DNA of 14,954 bases from Methylomonas sp. Lineage in GTDB: Bacteria > Pseudomonadota > Gammaproteobacteria > Methylococcales > Methylomonadaceae. Made by a program: the position numbers and the translations under genes. Below, piece by piece: positions 1 to 7,598 of the stretch; position 1 is the stretch's first letter; every line of letters begins with the position of its first letter. The notes below the pieces were generated by a model. The model was not told the origin of the DNA. It saw nothing but the letters and a program-made list of their open reading frames with translations, and searched no databases. The stretch is from assembly GCA_026989715.1 (NCBI GenBank), contig JALSIU010000238.1:1-14954 (forward strand). Direction: 5' to 3'.

Positions 1-230
1 AAATAATACTCATTTTCACCGGTGATGACGGCGAAGCCATCAATGTAAACATCAATTGTTTCTGATTCGCCGACTAATTGTACTTGTGTAAAAACTTTGC
101 GTGCATCAATATCAAAATTAAAATGCACCAATTCTGCAATATCTTTTAGTACGATATTGGCGACCCAAATAATTAATTTGTTTGGCGTTATTTTTATAAT
201 TGTTTTTGTTAATGTTGCCTTAAAACTCAT
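1..230 (-). CDS. Hypothetical protein, 5' part only (cut by left window edge)
   Basis: An open frame of 76 codons starts with ATG at 228-230 and runs out of the window without a stop. A good ribosome binding site (AAAGGAT) lies 7 bases upstream of that ATG. The visible protein begins MSFKATLTKTIIKITPNKL, so its N-terminus is basic and rich in Ile and Thr. It continues with a hydrophobic stretch (around residues 19-30) and then an Asp- and Val-rich segment that looks like alternating beta strands. There is no clear signal peptide or confident membrane helix. I do not recognise the family. It is divergent from the substrate-binding protein gene at 482, so the two are not in one operon. Reality as a gene is likely from the ribosome binding site and the even composition; function is unknown. 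Confidence 0.7.
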   Translation of the reverse strand, partial: MSFKATLTKTIIKITPNKLIIWVANIVLKDIAELVHFNFDIDARKVFTQVQLVGESETIDVYIDGFAVITGENEYY

Positions 231-334
231 TTTTTTATCCTTTAGAACAAAGTAAGAGCTATTATTTATACCACTCTTTATCTAAAGAAGCCGTATTAAA
301 TAGGCTGATAAAATAGTCTATGGTGGGGTGCGGG

Positions 335-355
335 CTACTGGAGAGTAGGTTTTTT
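335..355 (+). terminator. Weak terminator-like hairpin in a divergent intergenic region
   Basis: CTACT (335-339) pairs with AGTAG (344-348) around a GGAG loop, and six T residues follow at 350-355. The stem is only 5 bp, so this may be chance. It faces right, between two divergently transcribed genes, so it could only end a short leader transcript or antisense RNA. The rest of the 231-481 gap shows no convincing sigma70 promoter. TTGACG at 416-421 resembles a -35 box but lacks a partner at the right distance. Confidence 0.2.
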
Positions 356-481
356 ATAAAGCTATTCGGCAAGTCTGGTCTTTTTATTTTGGATTATGGG
401 GCATACGGTTTATTATTGACGCTCGTTTCTTTACGTGGGTTGAACGTTTAAACTCTCGTTTAATTGTATTACCTTTTGTTC

Positions 482-2620
482 ATGAATTTTGTATCTAAAG
501 CCGTTTTTTTTATTTTTAGTGTCCTGAGTTTAGTTGCGTGCAATGAGGTATTGAATAATCCTTATGCAGTTTCTACGCCACAAAATCAGTCTATTTTATA
601 TTCTTCTTTTAGTGAAAGGCCGCGGCATTTAGACCCTGCGAAGGCTTACAGTTCTAATGAATATGTTTTTATTGGGCAAATTTATGAGCCGCCTTTTCAG
701 TATCATTTTTTAAAGCGTCCGTATGAGTTAGAGCCATTAACGGCCACTAAAATGCCGGATGTTATTTATTTGGATAAAGCGGCACGTGTTTTGCCGGAGA
801 CAATTGCCGCTGATCAGGTTGTATATTCTGATTATATTATTGATATTGCGCCAGGCATTCGGTTTCAGCCGCATCCCGCCTTAGCTAAAAATGCACAAGG
901 GCATTATTTGTATCATGATTTAAGCTCTGCGCAATTAGACAATATTAAGCAGTTATCCGATTTTGCACAGCAGGGGACGCGAGAACTCACGGCAGCCGAT
1001 TATGTGCATCAAATTAAACGCTTAGTACATCCTGAAATTTCTTCACCTATTGCGGAATTAATGAAGCAATATATCGTGGGTTTGGGAGATTATGCGCTAC
1101 GCATAAAAGATAAGGCACGCACGCAATTGGAAGAGGATGAAATTAGCGGCGTACAAGTTTTAGATAAATATCGTTATAAAATTCGTATTCATGGTAAGTA
1201 TCCGCAATTTATTTTTTGGTTGGCGATGCCTTTTTTTGCACCGATGCCGTGGGAGGCGGATGCTTTTTATACGCAGGCAGGTTTGCAAGATAAAAATATT
1301 ACGCTGGATTGGCAACCTTTAGGCACTGGGCCTTATATGTTGGTTGAAAATAATCCTAACTTGCGTATGACGATGCTGAAAAATCCGCATTTTCATGCAG
1401 CCTTTTATCCGAGTGAAGGTGAAGAGGGCGATGTAGAGCAGGGTTTGTTAGAGGATGCCGGTAAGCGTTTGCCTTTTATTGATAAGGCTATCTACCGCTT
1501 GGAAAAGGAAAGCATTCCATATTGGAATAAATTTTTGCAAGGCTATTATGATGCTTCCGGCATTGCTTCGGATAGTTTTGATCAAGCCATTCAATTTTCA
1601 GGGGGAGATTTAAGACTGACGGCAAGCATGCAGGCAAAAGGCATTCAATTGCAAACGGCAGTGGCTAGCTCCATTTATTATATGGGCTTTAATATGCTGG
1701 ATAAGGTGATTGGTGCGGCAGGTGGTGAATCAGCACGTAAATTGAGACAAGCCATTGCCATTGCCATGGACTATGAAGAATATATTGCAATTTTTATGAA
1801 TGGGCGTGGGGTAGCGGCACAAGGGGCTATTCCGCCCGGTATTTTTGGTTATCAGTCAGGGGAGGCAGGGATTAATCCTTATGTTTATGATTGGCAAAAT
1901 GGGCATGCGCAACGTAAACCTATTACGGTTGCCAAACGCTTGATGCAGGAGGCGGGCTATCCGAATGGCGTAGACCCGCAAACGGGTGAGGCTTTGATTT
2001 TATATTTTGATACGGCAGCGAGTGGGCCTGATGATCGTGCGCGTTTAAATTGGTATCGTAAGCAATTTTCTAAATTAGGTATCCAACTGGTGATTCGTGC
2101 GACCGATTATAATCGCTTTCAACAGAAAATGCGTAATGGCAATGCGCAGGTATTTATGTGGGGTTGGAATGCAGATTATCCTGACCCGGAAAATTTCTTT
2201 TTTCTATTATATGGCCCTAATGCAAAAGCGGTATATGGGGGTGAAAATGCCGGAAATTATCAAAACCCTGAGTTTGATCGTTTATTTAAGCAGATGAATA
2301 ATATGCAAAATACAGCGGAGCGATTACAGATTATTGCCAAAATGCAAGAGCTGCTTCGTTATGATGTGCCGTGGTTATTTGGTTTGCACCCAAAAAATTT
2401 CTCGCTCTATCATAGTTGGTATCATAATTTAAAGCCTAATTTAATGGCGAATAATAAATTAAAATATTTACGCATAGATGATAAAAAGCGTGAGCAATTA
2501 CGACAACAATGGAATCGGCCGATATTGTGGCCTATTATTGTGATTATCTTATTGCTGTTAGCGCTGGCTTGGCCGGCTGTGCGCAGTTTACAGCGCCGAG
2601 CGCAGGAGACGATTAAATAA
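482..2620 (+). CDS. ABC transporter substrate-binding lipoprotein, peptide/nickel (SBP_bac_5) type, with C-terminal membrane helix
   Basis: This 712-residue protein is a DppA/OppA-type solute-binding protein (family SBP_bac_5), which captures oligopeptides or similar solutes outside the inner membrane. The N-terminus has a hydrophobic segment ending in a lipobox, LVAC, with the lipidated Cys at residue 20. Family signatures include SERPRHLDPAKAY near residue 45, LGTGPYML near 280 and WGWNADYPDPENFFF near 560. It is longer than typical DppA (about 535) or YejA (about 600). Unusually, it ends in a strongly hydrophobic helix (about residues 682-702: WPIIVIILLLLALAW) followed by a basic tail, predicting a second membrane anchor. 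I chose ATG 482; an in-frame TTG at 464 would add six residues but has no better ribosome binding site. The stop overlaps the permease start by one base, so the two are translationally coupled. Substrate is unknown. Confidence 0.9.
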   Translation: MNFVSKAVFFIFSVLSLVACNEVLNNPYAVSTPQNQSILYSSFSERPRHLDPAKAYSSNEYVFIGQIYEPPFQYHFLKRPYELEPLTATKMPDVIYLDKAARVLPETIAADQVVYSDYIIDIAPGIRFQPHPALAKNAQGHYLYHDLSSAQLDNIKQLSDFAQQGTRELTAADYVHQIKRLVHPEISSPIAELMKQYIVGLGDYALRIKDKARTQLEEDEISGVQVLDKYRYKIRIHGKYPQFIFWLAMPFFAPMPWEADAFYTQAGLQDKNITLDWQPLGTGPYMLVENNPNLRMTMLKNPHFHAAFYPSEGEEGDVEQGLLEDAGKRLPFIDKAIYRLEKESIPYWNKFLQGYYDASGIASDSFDQAIQFSGGDLRLTASMQAKGIQLQTAVASSIYYMGFNMLDKVIGAAGGESARKLRQAIAIAMDYEEYIAIFMNGRGVAAQGAIPPGIFGYQSGEAGINPYVYDWQNGHAQRKPITVAKRLMQEAGYPNGVDPQTGEALILYFDTAASGPDDRARLNWYRKQFSKLGIQLVIRATDYNRFQQKMRNGNAQVFMWGWNADYPDPENFFFLLYGPNAKAVYGGENAGNYQNPEFDRLFKQMNNMQNTAERLQIIAKMQELLRYDVPWLFGLHPKNFSLYHSWYHNLKPNLMANNKLKYLRIDDKKREQLRQQWNRPILWPIIVIILLLLALAWPAVRSLQRRAQETIK

Positions 2621-3597
2621 TGTTGCATTATATTTTACGGCGTTTTTTATATGCATTTCCGTTATTATTTGGCGTGAATGTATTGACGTTTGTATTGTTC
2701 TTTATTGTGAATAGTCCTGATGATATGGCAAGAATGCAATTAGGGCAAAAACATGTGACCGAGCAAGCTATCAGTAATTGGAAAGAGCAACGTGGGTATC
2801 ATTTGCCGTTGTTAATTAATCATGAGCAACAAGGCTTGGCGAAGATACAGCAAACCATTTTTTACCAGAAGTCATTGCGACTATTTGCGTTTGATTTCGG
2901 TATTTCGGATAGTGGCCGCAATATTGGTGCTGATATTCAACAACGCATGTGGCCAAGTTTGGCGGTCGCTTTGCCGGCGTTGGTAATTGGTTTGCTGGTC
3001 AATATTACCGCCGCTTTAATGATGGTGCTATTTCGGCAAAGTTATTTGGAGTTTGCAGGGATTGTATTGTGCGTTGTGATTATGTCAATTTCTTCTCTTT
3101 TTTATATTATCGGTGGGCAGTTTTTGATTGGTAAGTTATTAATGCTTGTGCCTATTTCGGGCTATGATACGGGCTTTAATGCGATTAAGTTTTTAGTGTT
3201 GCCTGTTTTAATTAGTGTGGTGTCCGGCATTGGCGCGGGTGCGCGTTGGTATCGGACGTTATTTTTAGAAGAAATTGAACAAGATTATGTGCGGACTGCA
3301 CGCGCTAAAGGGCTGAGTGAAACGCAGGTTTTATTTAAACATGTATTGCAAAACGCGATGATTCCCATTTTAACCGGTGTGGTGGTGGTTTTACCTTTGC
3401 TTTTTATGGGGAGTTTGATTACCGAGTCTTTTTTTAGTATTCCGGGTTTGGGTAGTTATACGATTGATGCCATTAATAGCCAAGATTTTGCCATTGTGCG
3501 TGCGATGGTTTTTCTAGGCTCGGTGTTGTATATCATCGGGCTTTTACTGACCGATATTTCTTATACCTTGGTTGACCCGCGCGTGCGTTTATCTTAA
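2620..3597 (+). CDS. ABC transporter permease, DppB/OppB type (BPD_transp_1)
   Basis: This 325-residue inner-membrane protein is one half of the translocation pore of a dipeptide/oligopeptide/nickel-type importer. It has the family layout: an N-terminal helix after LRRFLYAFPLLFGVN (residues 6-20), a periplasmic loop of about 75 residues, five further hydrophobic segments, and the EAA loop that docks on the ATPase (about 216-247, containing YVRTARAKGLS). The C-terminus DPRVRLS is typical of full-length DppB/OppB, so the gene is intact. An AGGAGA Shine-Dalgarno at 2604-2609 lies inside the 3' end of the substrate-binding protein gene, and the ATG (2620-2622) shares its first base with that gene's TAA. 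Normally a second permease (DppC) and two ATPases (DppD, DppF) follow. Here the next gene is a TerB-like protein, so the rest of the transporter must be elsewhere or missing. Confidence 0.92.
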   Translation: MLHYILRRFLYAFPLLFGVNVLTFVLFFIVNSPDDMARMQLGQKHVTEQAISNWKEQRGYHLPLLINHEQQGLAKIQQTIFYQKSLRLFAFDFGISDSGRNIGADIQQRMWPSLAVALPALVIGLLVNITAALMMVLFRQSYLEFAGIVLCVVIMSISSLFYIIGGQFLIGKLLMLVPISGYDTGFNAIKFLVLPVLISVVSGIGAGARWYRTLFLEEIEQDYVRTARAKGLSETQVLFKHVLQNAMIPILTGVVVVLPLLFMGSLITESFFSIPGLGSYTIDAINSQDFAIVRAMVFLGSVLYIIGLLLTDISYTLVDPRVRLS

Positions 3598-3724
3598 ATC
3601 ACCGTAGCCATTTAATGTATGTACAGAGCGTTCGTGTTACACTTATCAGCCTAGAGAGCCCTAAAAAATTAGAGCTTTATAGGCAACGTTTCGGTTGTTA
3701 TGTTGACATTAAAAGGTGCGCAAA

Positions 3725-4204
3725 ATGGACAGCCAATACAGGTTTGAGCAATTAGCAGCAGAGTTTGACTTAAAGGCGGCAGATTACTATCTGCTGGATT
3801 TGATTCCTTTGATTGAAATGATGTGGATGGACGGTAAGAATCAGGAAGGCGAATTAAAAATTCTTTATCAGTTTGTGTTGGAGCATCTTGCTTATTTGGA
3901 TCAGGTTGCGGGTGTTCAGGTTATCAGTATTGCCGAAGCAAATGATTTTTTAGACCGCTTTGCACATCATAAGCCCCCGCAAAGGTTGTTGACCGCGCTA
4001 CATAAATTTGTTGCCCAAGAAAAGGGTGTCGCTGAGTCGCGTAAACATGAAATTTTGGAGTATTGTTTGGATATTGCTGCAGCCTGTGTGACCCATTACC
4101 CTTACGATATTCGCGATAGAATTCATGATTACGAGAAAACATTTTTGTTGCGGTTATTTGCGGAGTTTAATATTCCGGTGCAAGAGTCAACCGTATTAAA
4201 TTAG
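3725..4204 (+). CDS. TerB-like helical protein
   Basis: A 159-residue, probably cytoplasmic, all-helical acidic protein. Residues 25-50 contain LIPLIEMMWMDGKNQEGE, which fits the pattern of TerB-family proteins (two short helices with an Asp-Gly turn followed by a Glu, a possible metal site). TerB domains occur in tellurite-resistance and stress clusters and as stand-alone proteins of uncertain role. I see no other ter genes here, so tellurite resistance should not be inferred. ATG 3725 is chosen because AAAAGG at 3711-3716 sits 8 bases before it; an in-frame GTG at 3716 overlaps that site and is less likely. The gap of 120-odd bases upstream (3598-3724) contains no gene I trust. The cytochrome gene follows after 39 bases on the same strand, so they may be co-transcribed. 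Confidence 0.72.
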   Translation: MDSQYRFEQLAAEFDLKAADYYLLDLIPLIEMMWMDGKNQEGELKILYQFVLEHLAYLDQVAGVQVISIAEANDFLDRFAHHKPPQRLLTALHKFVAQEKGVAESRKHEILEYCLDIAAACVTHYPYDIRDRIHDYEKTFLLRLFAEFNIPVQESTVLN

Positions 4205-4243
4205 TATTTTATTATTTTTTAAATTTTGAGTAGGATAATTTTT

Positions 4244-4843
4244 ATGAGTAAAAAAGCAATCACATTGGCATTGGGTATAATGGCTTTGAGTGCTGTTCAA
4301 GTCACAGCGCAAGCTGCAAATGTTGAAGCAGGTAAAGATGCTTTTGAAACTTGCAGAGGTTGCCACACATCCCCAGGAACAAGTAATGTTTACCCGACGT
4401 ACTATGTACCTAAAGTCGGTGGGCAGACCGAAGCTTATACAGTGGCGGCCTTGACAGCTTATAAAGAGTCAAAGCGTGCGCACCGCACTATGATGGCAAA
4501 TACGATTGATTTGTCTGAGCAAAAAATTGCCGATATTGCCGCTTATTTAGCCACCGCTTCTTATGGATCCGGCAAAGCAATTGCCAATGGAGGCGATATT
4601 GCAAAGGGTAAGACCTTAGCGGCTTCTTGTTTAGGTTGTCATAATGATGATGCTAAATCAAGTAATCCACGTTTGGCCGGGCAACATGCTAATTACATGG
4701 AAAAGGCGATGCAGGAATATCAATCCGGTGCGCGTAAAAATGCCATTATGTCGTCAATGGTAAGTGGTTTGTCGCAAGACGATATTAAAGATATTGCCGC
4801 TTACTTTACCAGCTTAAAAGGCGGGTTAACGACTGTTAAGTAG
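4244..4843 (+). CDS. Dihaem cytochrome c, c4/c553-like, periplasmic
   Basis: This 199-residue protein has a Sec signal peptide (basic start MSKK, hydrophobic core, cleavage expected near AQA-A at residues 22-25) and two cytochrome c domains. The haem attachment motifs are CRGCH (37-41) and CLGCH (129-133). Likely sixth ligands are M83 or M84 in the first domain and M169 or M172 in the second. The sequences PKVGGQ (56-61) and PRLAGQ (142-147) sit at matching places in the two halves, as in cytochrome c4, and each half ends in an IAAY helix. Family members carry electrons in the periplasm, often to terminal oxidases; the partner here is not visible. ATG 4244 is preferred because AGGA at 4232-4235 lies 8 bases upstream; an in-frame TTG at 4226 would overlap that site. 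A 12-bp inverted repeat follows the stop. Confidence 0.93.
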   Translation: MSKKAITLALGIMALSAVQVTAQAANVEAGKDAFETCRGCHTSPGTSNVYPTYYVPKVGGQTEAYTVAALTAYKESKRAHRTMMANTIDLSEQKIADIAAYLATASYGSGKAIANGGDIAKGKTLAASCLGCHNDDAKSSNPRLAGQHANYMEKAMQEYQSGARKNAIMSSMVSGLSQDDIKDIAAYFTSLKGGLTTVK

Positions 4844-4863
4844 CTTTATTGATTTGTGCCGGC

Positions 4864-4900
4864 AATGCAACATCCTGCTTAAATTTTGGGATGTTGCATT
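4864..4900. terminator. Perfect 12-bp inverted repeat, likely bidirectional terminator
   Basis: AATGCAACATCC (4864-4875) and GGATGTTGCATT (4889-4900) are perfect inverse complements around a 13-base loop. The hairpin lies between the convergent cytochrome c and phosphatase genes, 20 bases after the first stop and 9 bases after the second. There is no long T-tract on either side, so it is not a textbook intrinsic terminator, but position and symmetry favour a shared transcription end or 3' stabiliser. Confidence 0.6.
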
Positions 4901-4909
4901 CAATATTGC

Positions 4910-5752
4910 TTATACTATCTGTAAAAGCATCGCAGAAATATTATCCTTGCCACCTTGCTGATTTGCTCTATCAATCAGTTTTTGTACCACAGTTTCTATA
5001 GAATGATTTTCTAACTCAGCTAAGGTTTCACTAAGTTCTTTGGCATCGAGCATATCGCTGAGTCCATCAGAGCAGAGTAAAAAACAAAGGTCTTGCTCGT
5101 CAATATCAATTAATTGTATTGAGGGTTGAATACTGGGGTAAGGGCCGATGGCTTGTAAAATGATATTTGAGTTTGGCGGCGTGCCGGTTGCGCCATTATC
5201 TGTCCACATTTGCAAGACGGAATGATCTTTGGTGATTTGTTCAAGCTGATGCTGTTTGGTAAAACGATATAACCGGCTATCCCCAATATGAAAAACCAAT
5301 AATTGTCGCGTGGCTGCGATGAGTAAGACACCGACAATGGTTGTGCCCATGCCGGTTCCTTCGGCGGCTTTACGTGTTTGGTTTAACTGAAAAATATGCT
5401 TATTGGCTTCTATTAATATATCTTCGGTAATTTGCAACGGTGCTTCGTTGTTGCTAATTTGTTCGTGACGGGCAAACCCTAGGTAAGTGAGCAATTTTTG
5501 CCAAAGGGTGGTTTGGCTTGGCTTGGCTTGGCTTTGTTGCGGTGCTAAGTATTGACAGAATAGTTTATCTATGAGGGTGATGGCCTCTAAACTGGCGACT
5601 TCGCCTGCATCATGTCCACCGATGCCATCAGCGACCAGCAATAGCCCCATTGTTGTATTAATCAGAATATTATCTTCATTATGTTCACGCACCAAGCCTG
5701 TCTCTGTTTGGCCATATACATGATAATTGTTAAACATGATTTCTTTTGTCAT
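4910..5752 (-). CDS. PP2C-family protein serine/threonine phosphatase
   Basis: This 280-residue soluble protein is a PPM/PP2C metal-dependent phosphatase of the bacterial Stp/PrpC type, which removes phosphate from Ser and Thr, typically reversing a PknB-type kinase. Metal-ligand motifs are present: REHNEDN (22-28, D27), VADGIGG (40-46, D42), LCSDG (226-230, D229) and GGKDN (267-271, D270). GMGTT (134-138) and HIGDSR (155-160) are the usual core strands. Residues about 70-105 form a low-complexity Gln/Ser/Pro insert not expected in minimal PP2C enzymes; its DNA contains four tandem TTGGC copies. The start at 5752 has only a weak ribosome binding site; M6 (ATG at 5737-5735) is a possible alternative and would not affect the domain. 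The gene is divergent from the Ser/Thr kinase gene, 118 bases away, which strongly supports a kinase-phosphatase pair. Confidence 0.93.
   Translation of the reverse strand: MTKEIMFNNYHVYGQTETGLVREHNEDNILINTTMGLLLVADGIGGHDAGEVASLEAITLIDKLFCQYLAPQQSQAKPSQTTLWQKLLTYLGFARHEQISNNEAPLQITEDILIEANKHIFQLNQTRKAAEGTGMGTTIVGVLLIAATRQLLVFHIGDSRLYRFTKQHQLEQITKDHSVLQMWTDNGATGTPPNSNIILQAIGPYPSIQPSIQLIDIDEQDLCFLLCSDGLSDMLDAKELSETLAELENHSIETVVQKLIDRANQQGGKDNISAMLLQIV
5513..5534. repeat. Pentanucleotide tandem repeat (TTGGC x4) inside the phosphatase gene
   Basis: Four exact copies of TTGGC run from 5513 to 5532, followed by two bases of a fifth. On the coding (minus) strand this specifies part of the QSQAKPSQ region. 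Five is not a multiple of three, so gain or loss of one copy by slippage would shift the reading frame after about 80 codons and remove the catalytic core. Four copies is a short array, so activity as a switch is uncertain. Confidence 0.8.
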
Positions 5753-5787
5753 AGTAATACTTACATGCTGCTGATTGCTGTAAATGC

Positions 5788-5793
5788 ATTATA
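5788..5793 (-). promoter_or_regulatory. Candidate sigma70 promoter (-10) for the PP2C phosphatase
   Basis: On the minus strand 5793-5788 reads TATAAT, a perfect -10 box, 35 bases before the phosphatase ATG. The best -35 at a 17-base spacing (5816-5811, TCGCAA) matches consensus at only three positions, so an activator might be needed. The box is the left arm of a 7-bp inverted repeat with the opposing promoter. Confidence 0.45.
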
Positions 5794-5818
5794 CTGCGCA
5801 TGATGCCTGCTTGCGACG

Positions 5819-5824
5819 TATAAT
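5819..5824 (+). promoter_or_regulatory. Candidate sigma70 promoter (-10) for the Ser/Thr kinase operon
   Basis: TATAAT at 5819-5824 is a perfect -10 box, 46 bases upstream of the chosen kinase ATG at 5871. The -35 region around 5796-5801 is poor. GTATAAT here is the inverse complement of ATTATAC at 5788-5794, so the two outward promoters are mirror images with interleaved -35 and spacer regions. Its position also argues against a kinase start at the upstream in-frame ATG 5784, which would precede this promoter. Confidence 0.45.
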
Positions 5825-5870
5825 AAAAAACAGTTGCTTTGGTATAACAATCTACGTGAATGTATTGAAT

Positions 5871-7580
5871 ATGTCTATTCCTGATTATTTGGGTAAATAT
5901 CAAATCCTTTCCTTGTTAGGGCGTGGCTCAATGGGAATGGTTTATCAAGCGAAAGACCCTGACCTTAATCAATTGGTTGCGATTAAAACCATTCGGCGTG
6001 ACTTTTTAGCCGCCTCCGGAAAGGGAGAGGTTTTACAGCGGTTTAAAAATGAAGTGGTTGCCAGTCGGCGATTGAAGCATAGTCATATTGTCGCCGTTTA
6101 TGAATATAATGAAAAGGATTGTCAACAAGGGCCTTTTATTGTTATGGAGTATGTAGCCGGAAAAACATTAGACAGCATGATTAAAATCTCCGGCCAACTT
6201 GATGTACGCGATGTGTTTACTTATATGCAACAAATTTTGTCGGCACTTGCTTATGCGCATGATAAAGGTGTTGTGCATCGAGATATAAAGCCTGCTAATA
6301 TTTTGATTAATGCGTGTAATCAAGTACAAATCATGGATTTTGGCATTGCTAAATTGGATAGTTCTGATCTGACGATGGCAGGGAGCATATTAGGGACACC
6401 TAGTTATATGTCTCCTGAGCAGTGCATGGGGCAGGCGGCGGATGCGCGTTCTGATTTATTTTCGGCGGCTATTGTTTTTTATGAAATGTTGACAGGCGAA
6501 AAACCGTTTGTGGGTGATACGCAAATTATCACCATGAACCAAATCGTCAATAGTCAGCCGGTCATGCCGTCTGTGTTGCAACCTGCTTATTCGGATGCGG
6601 TGGATAGTATTGTCAGTAAAGCCTTAGCCAAAGAGGCGGCAGTGCGTTATCAAACGGCACAAGCCTTTGCTGATGATTTATTACTGATTCAAGATAGTAC
6701 GCTACAAGCTCAGGGGGCGGGGGCGACAGTTGTGATGCAAACAGAGGATGCGAATGCTAACATTGCAAAAACAAATAGAGTGCCGCGTTTAGGCTTGATA
6801 TTGTTATTAACGGGCGTTGTTGCGGCAGGGTTGGTTTATCACGAATTTGTTGACCATTCTGCGACATTGAGTGTGCTTTCTTTCAATGTCAAAAATGACA
6901 TACCGGTAAAACCTGACATCAACAATATGCACAGCGACTCTATGGGTTTACAAGCTATTGACTTTATTCGTAAAAATATAGCGCAGGTGCAGAAAAAATA
7001 CCCATGTACTGCTTTGCAAGTTAGCTCAATGGCTGCTAAACAGTTTTATGTGACAGGTTATATGGCGAGTGTTGCAACGGATATGTTGCAAGCGGCATTG
7101 AATTCAGTGGCAGGTGTTGAAATAAAACAGGATATAAAGCCTGTAAAGGCGCATTGTGATATTGTGCGCCGTATTTGGCCTTTTTATCACCGCGAGCAAA
7201 TATTACGGGTGGAGTTAATGCCGGATAGTTCGCGTTTAAAAGTTGGTAGCCATTTAAGGTTACGGCTAACTTTGCCTACAACCGCTGTTTATCTTAATGT
7301 CGATTATGTACAGGCCGATGGGCATATCGCACATTTAGTTAATAATCGTTATATAGAGCCACAAGTATCCGGCACAAGCATTGTGCTAGGTCAGCATAAT
7401 CAATGGGTCATTACAGAGCCATTAGGTATTGATATGCTTATTGTGACGCTAAGTGAGAATGCGGTCTTTTCATTTGCACGTGAGCCGATTGAAACGAGGG
7501 AAACTTATTTAAATACGTGGCAAGGCGTTGCACCGCAAGGTATCATGACGGATTTTTTATATATTGAAATAGTGAAGTAA
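5871..7580 (+). CDS. Membrane serine/threonine protein kinase (PknB type) with C-terminal DUF4384-like sensor domain
   Basis: A 569-residue Hanks-type kinase. The catalytic domain (about 8-275) has the glycine loop GRGSMG (17-22), VAIK with the ATP-binding lysine K39, HRDIKPAN (136-143) with catalytic D138, DFG (156-158) and SPE (181-183) in place of APE. All catalytic residues are present, so it should be active. A linker of about 30 residues leads to one membrane helix (about 307-323), which places the last 240 residues in the periplasm. The end of that region, roughly 455-560, resembles DUF4384: a beta strand with VYLNVDYVQADGHIAHL and a closing PLGIDMLIVTLSE. There are no PASTA repeats. 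The chosen start, MSIPDYLGKY, begins just before the kinase fold; an in-frame ATG at 5784 would add 29 unlikely residues. The next gene is 18 bases downstream, suggesting an operon. Substrates are unknown. Confidence 0.93.
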   Translation: MSIPDYLGKYQILSLLGRGSMGMVYQAKDPDLNQLVAIKTIRRDFLAASGKGEVLQRFKNEVVASRRLKHSHIVAVYEYNEKDCQQGPFIVMEYVAGKTLDSMIKISGQLDVRDVFTYMQQILSALAYAHDKGVVHRDIKPANILINACNQVQIMDFGIAKLDSSDLTMAGSILGTPSYMSPEQCMGQAADARSDLFSAAIVFYEMLTGEKPFVGDTQIITMNQIVNSQPVMPSVLQPAYSDAVDSIVSKALAKEAAVRYQTAQAFADDLLLIQDSTLQAQGAGATVVMQTEDANANIAKTNRVPRLGLILLLTGVVAAGLVYHEFVDHSATLSVLSFNVKNDIPVKPDINNMHSDSMGLQAIDFIRKNIAQVQKKYPCTALQVSSMAAKQFYVTGYMASVATDMLQAALNSVAGVEIKQDIKPVKAHCDIVRRIWPFYHREQILRVELMPDSSRLKVGSHLRLRLTLPTTAVYLNVDYVQADGHIAHLVNNRYIEPQVSGTSIVLGQHNQWVITEPLGIDMLIVTLSENAVFSFAREPIETRETYLNTWQGVAPQGIMTDFLYIEIVK

Positions 7581-7598
7581 TTTTATTAGGAGAAAACA

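Noticed and set aside
464..481. TTG start for the substrate-binding protein
   Set aside because: It would add MYYLLF before the signal peptide and has no better ribosome binding site than ATG 482.
3615..3755. Short open frame of 46 codons upstream of and overlapping the TerB-like gene
   Set aside because: It has no ribosome binding site, no recognisable protein features, and overlaps the real start in another frame.
3725..4204. Tellurite-resistance locus
   Set aside because: Only a TerB-like fold is seen; no TerC, TerD, TerZ or TerW-like gene is present, so the name alone does not support resistance.
5784..5870. Upstream ATG start for the kinase, adding 29 residues
   Set aside because: The extra residues are not kinase-like, and the start would lie upstream of the predicted TATAAT promoter box at 5819.
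4910..7580. Type VI secretion regulatory module (PppA/PpkA-like)
   Set aside because: A kinase-phosphatase pair and a DUF4384-like end are suggestive, but no tss, hcp, vgrG or FHA gene lies in the window.
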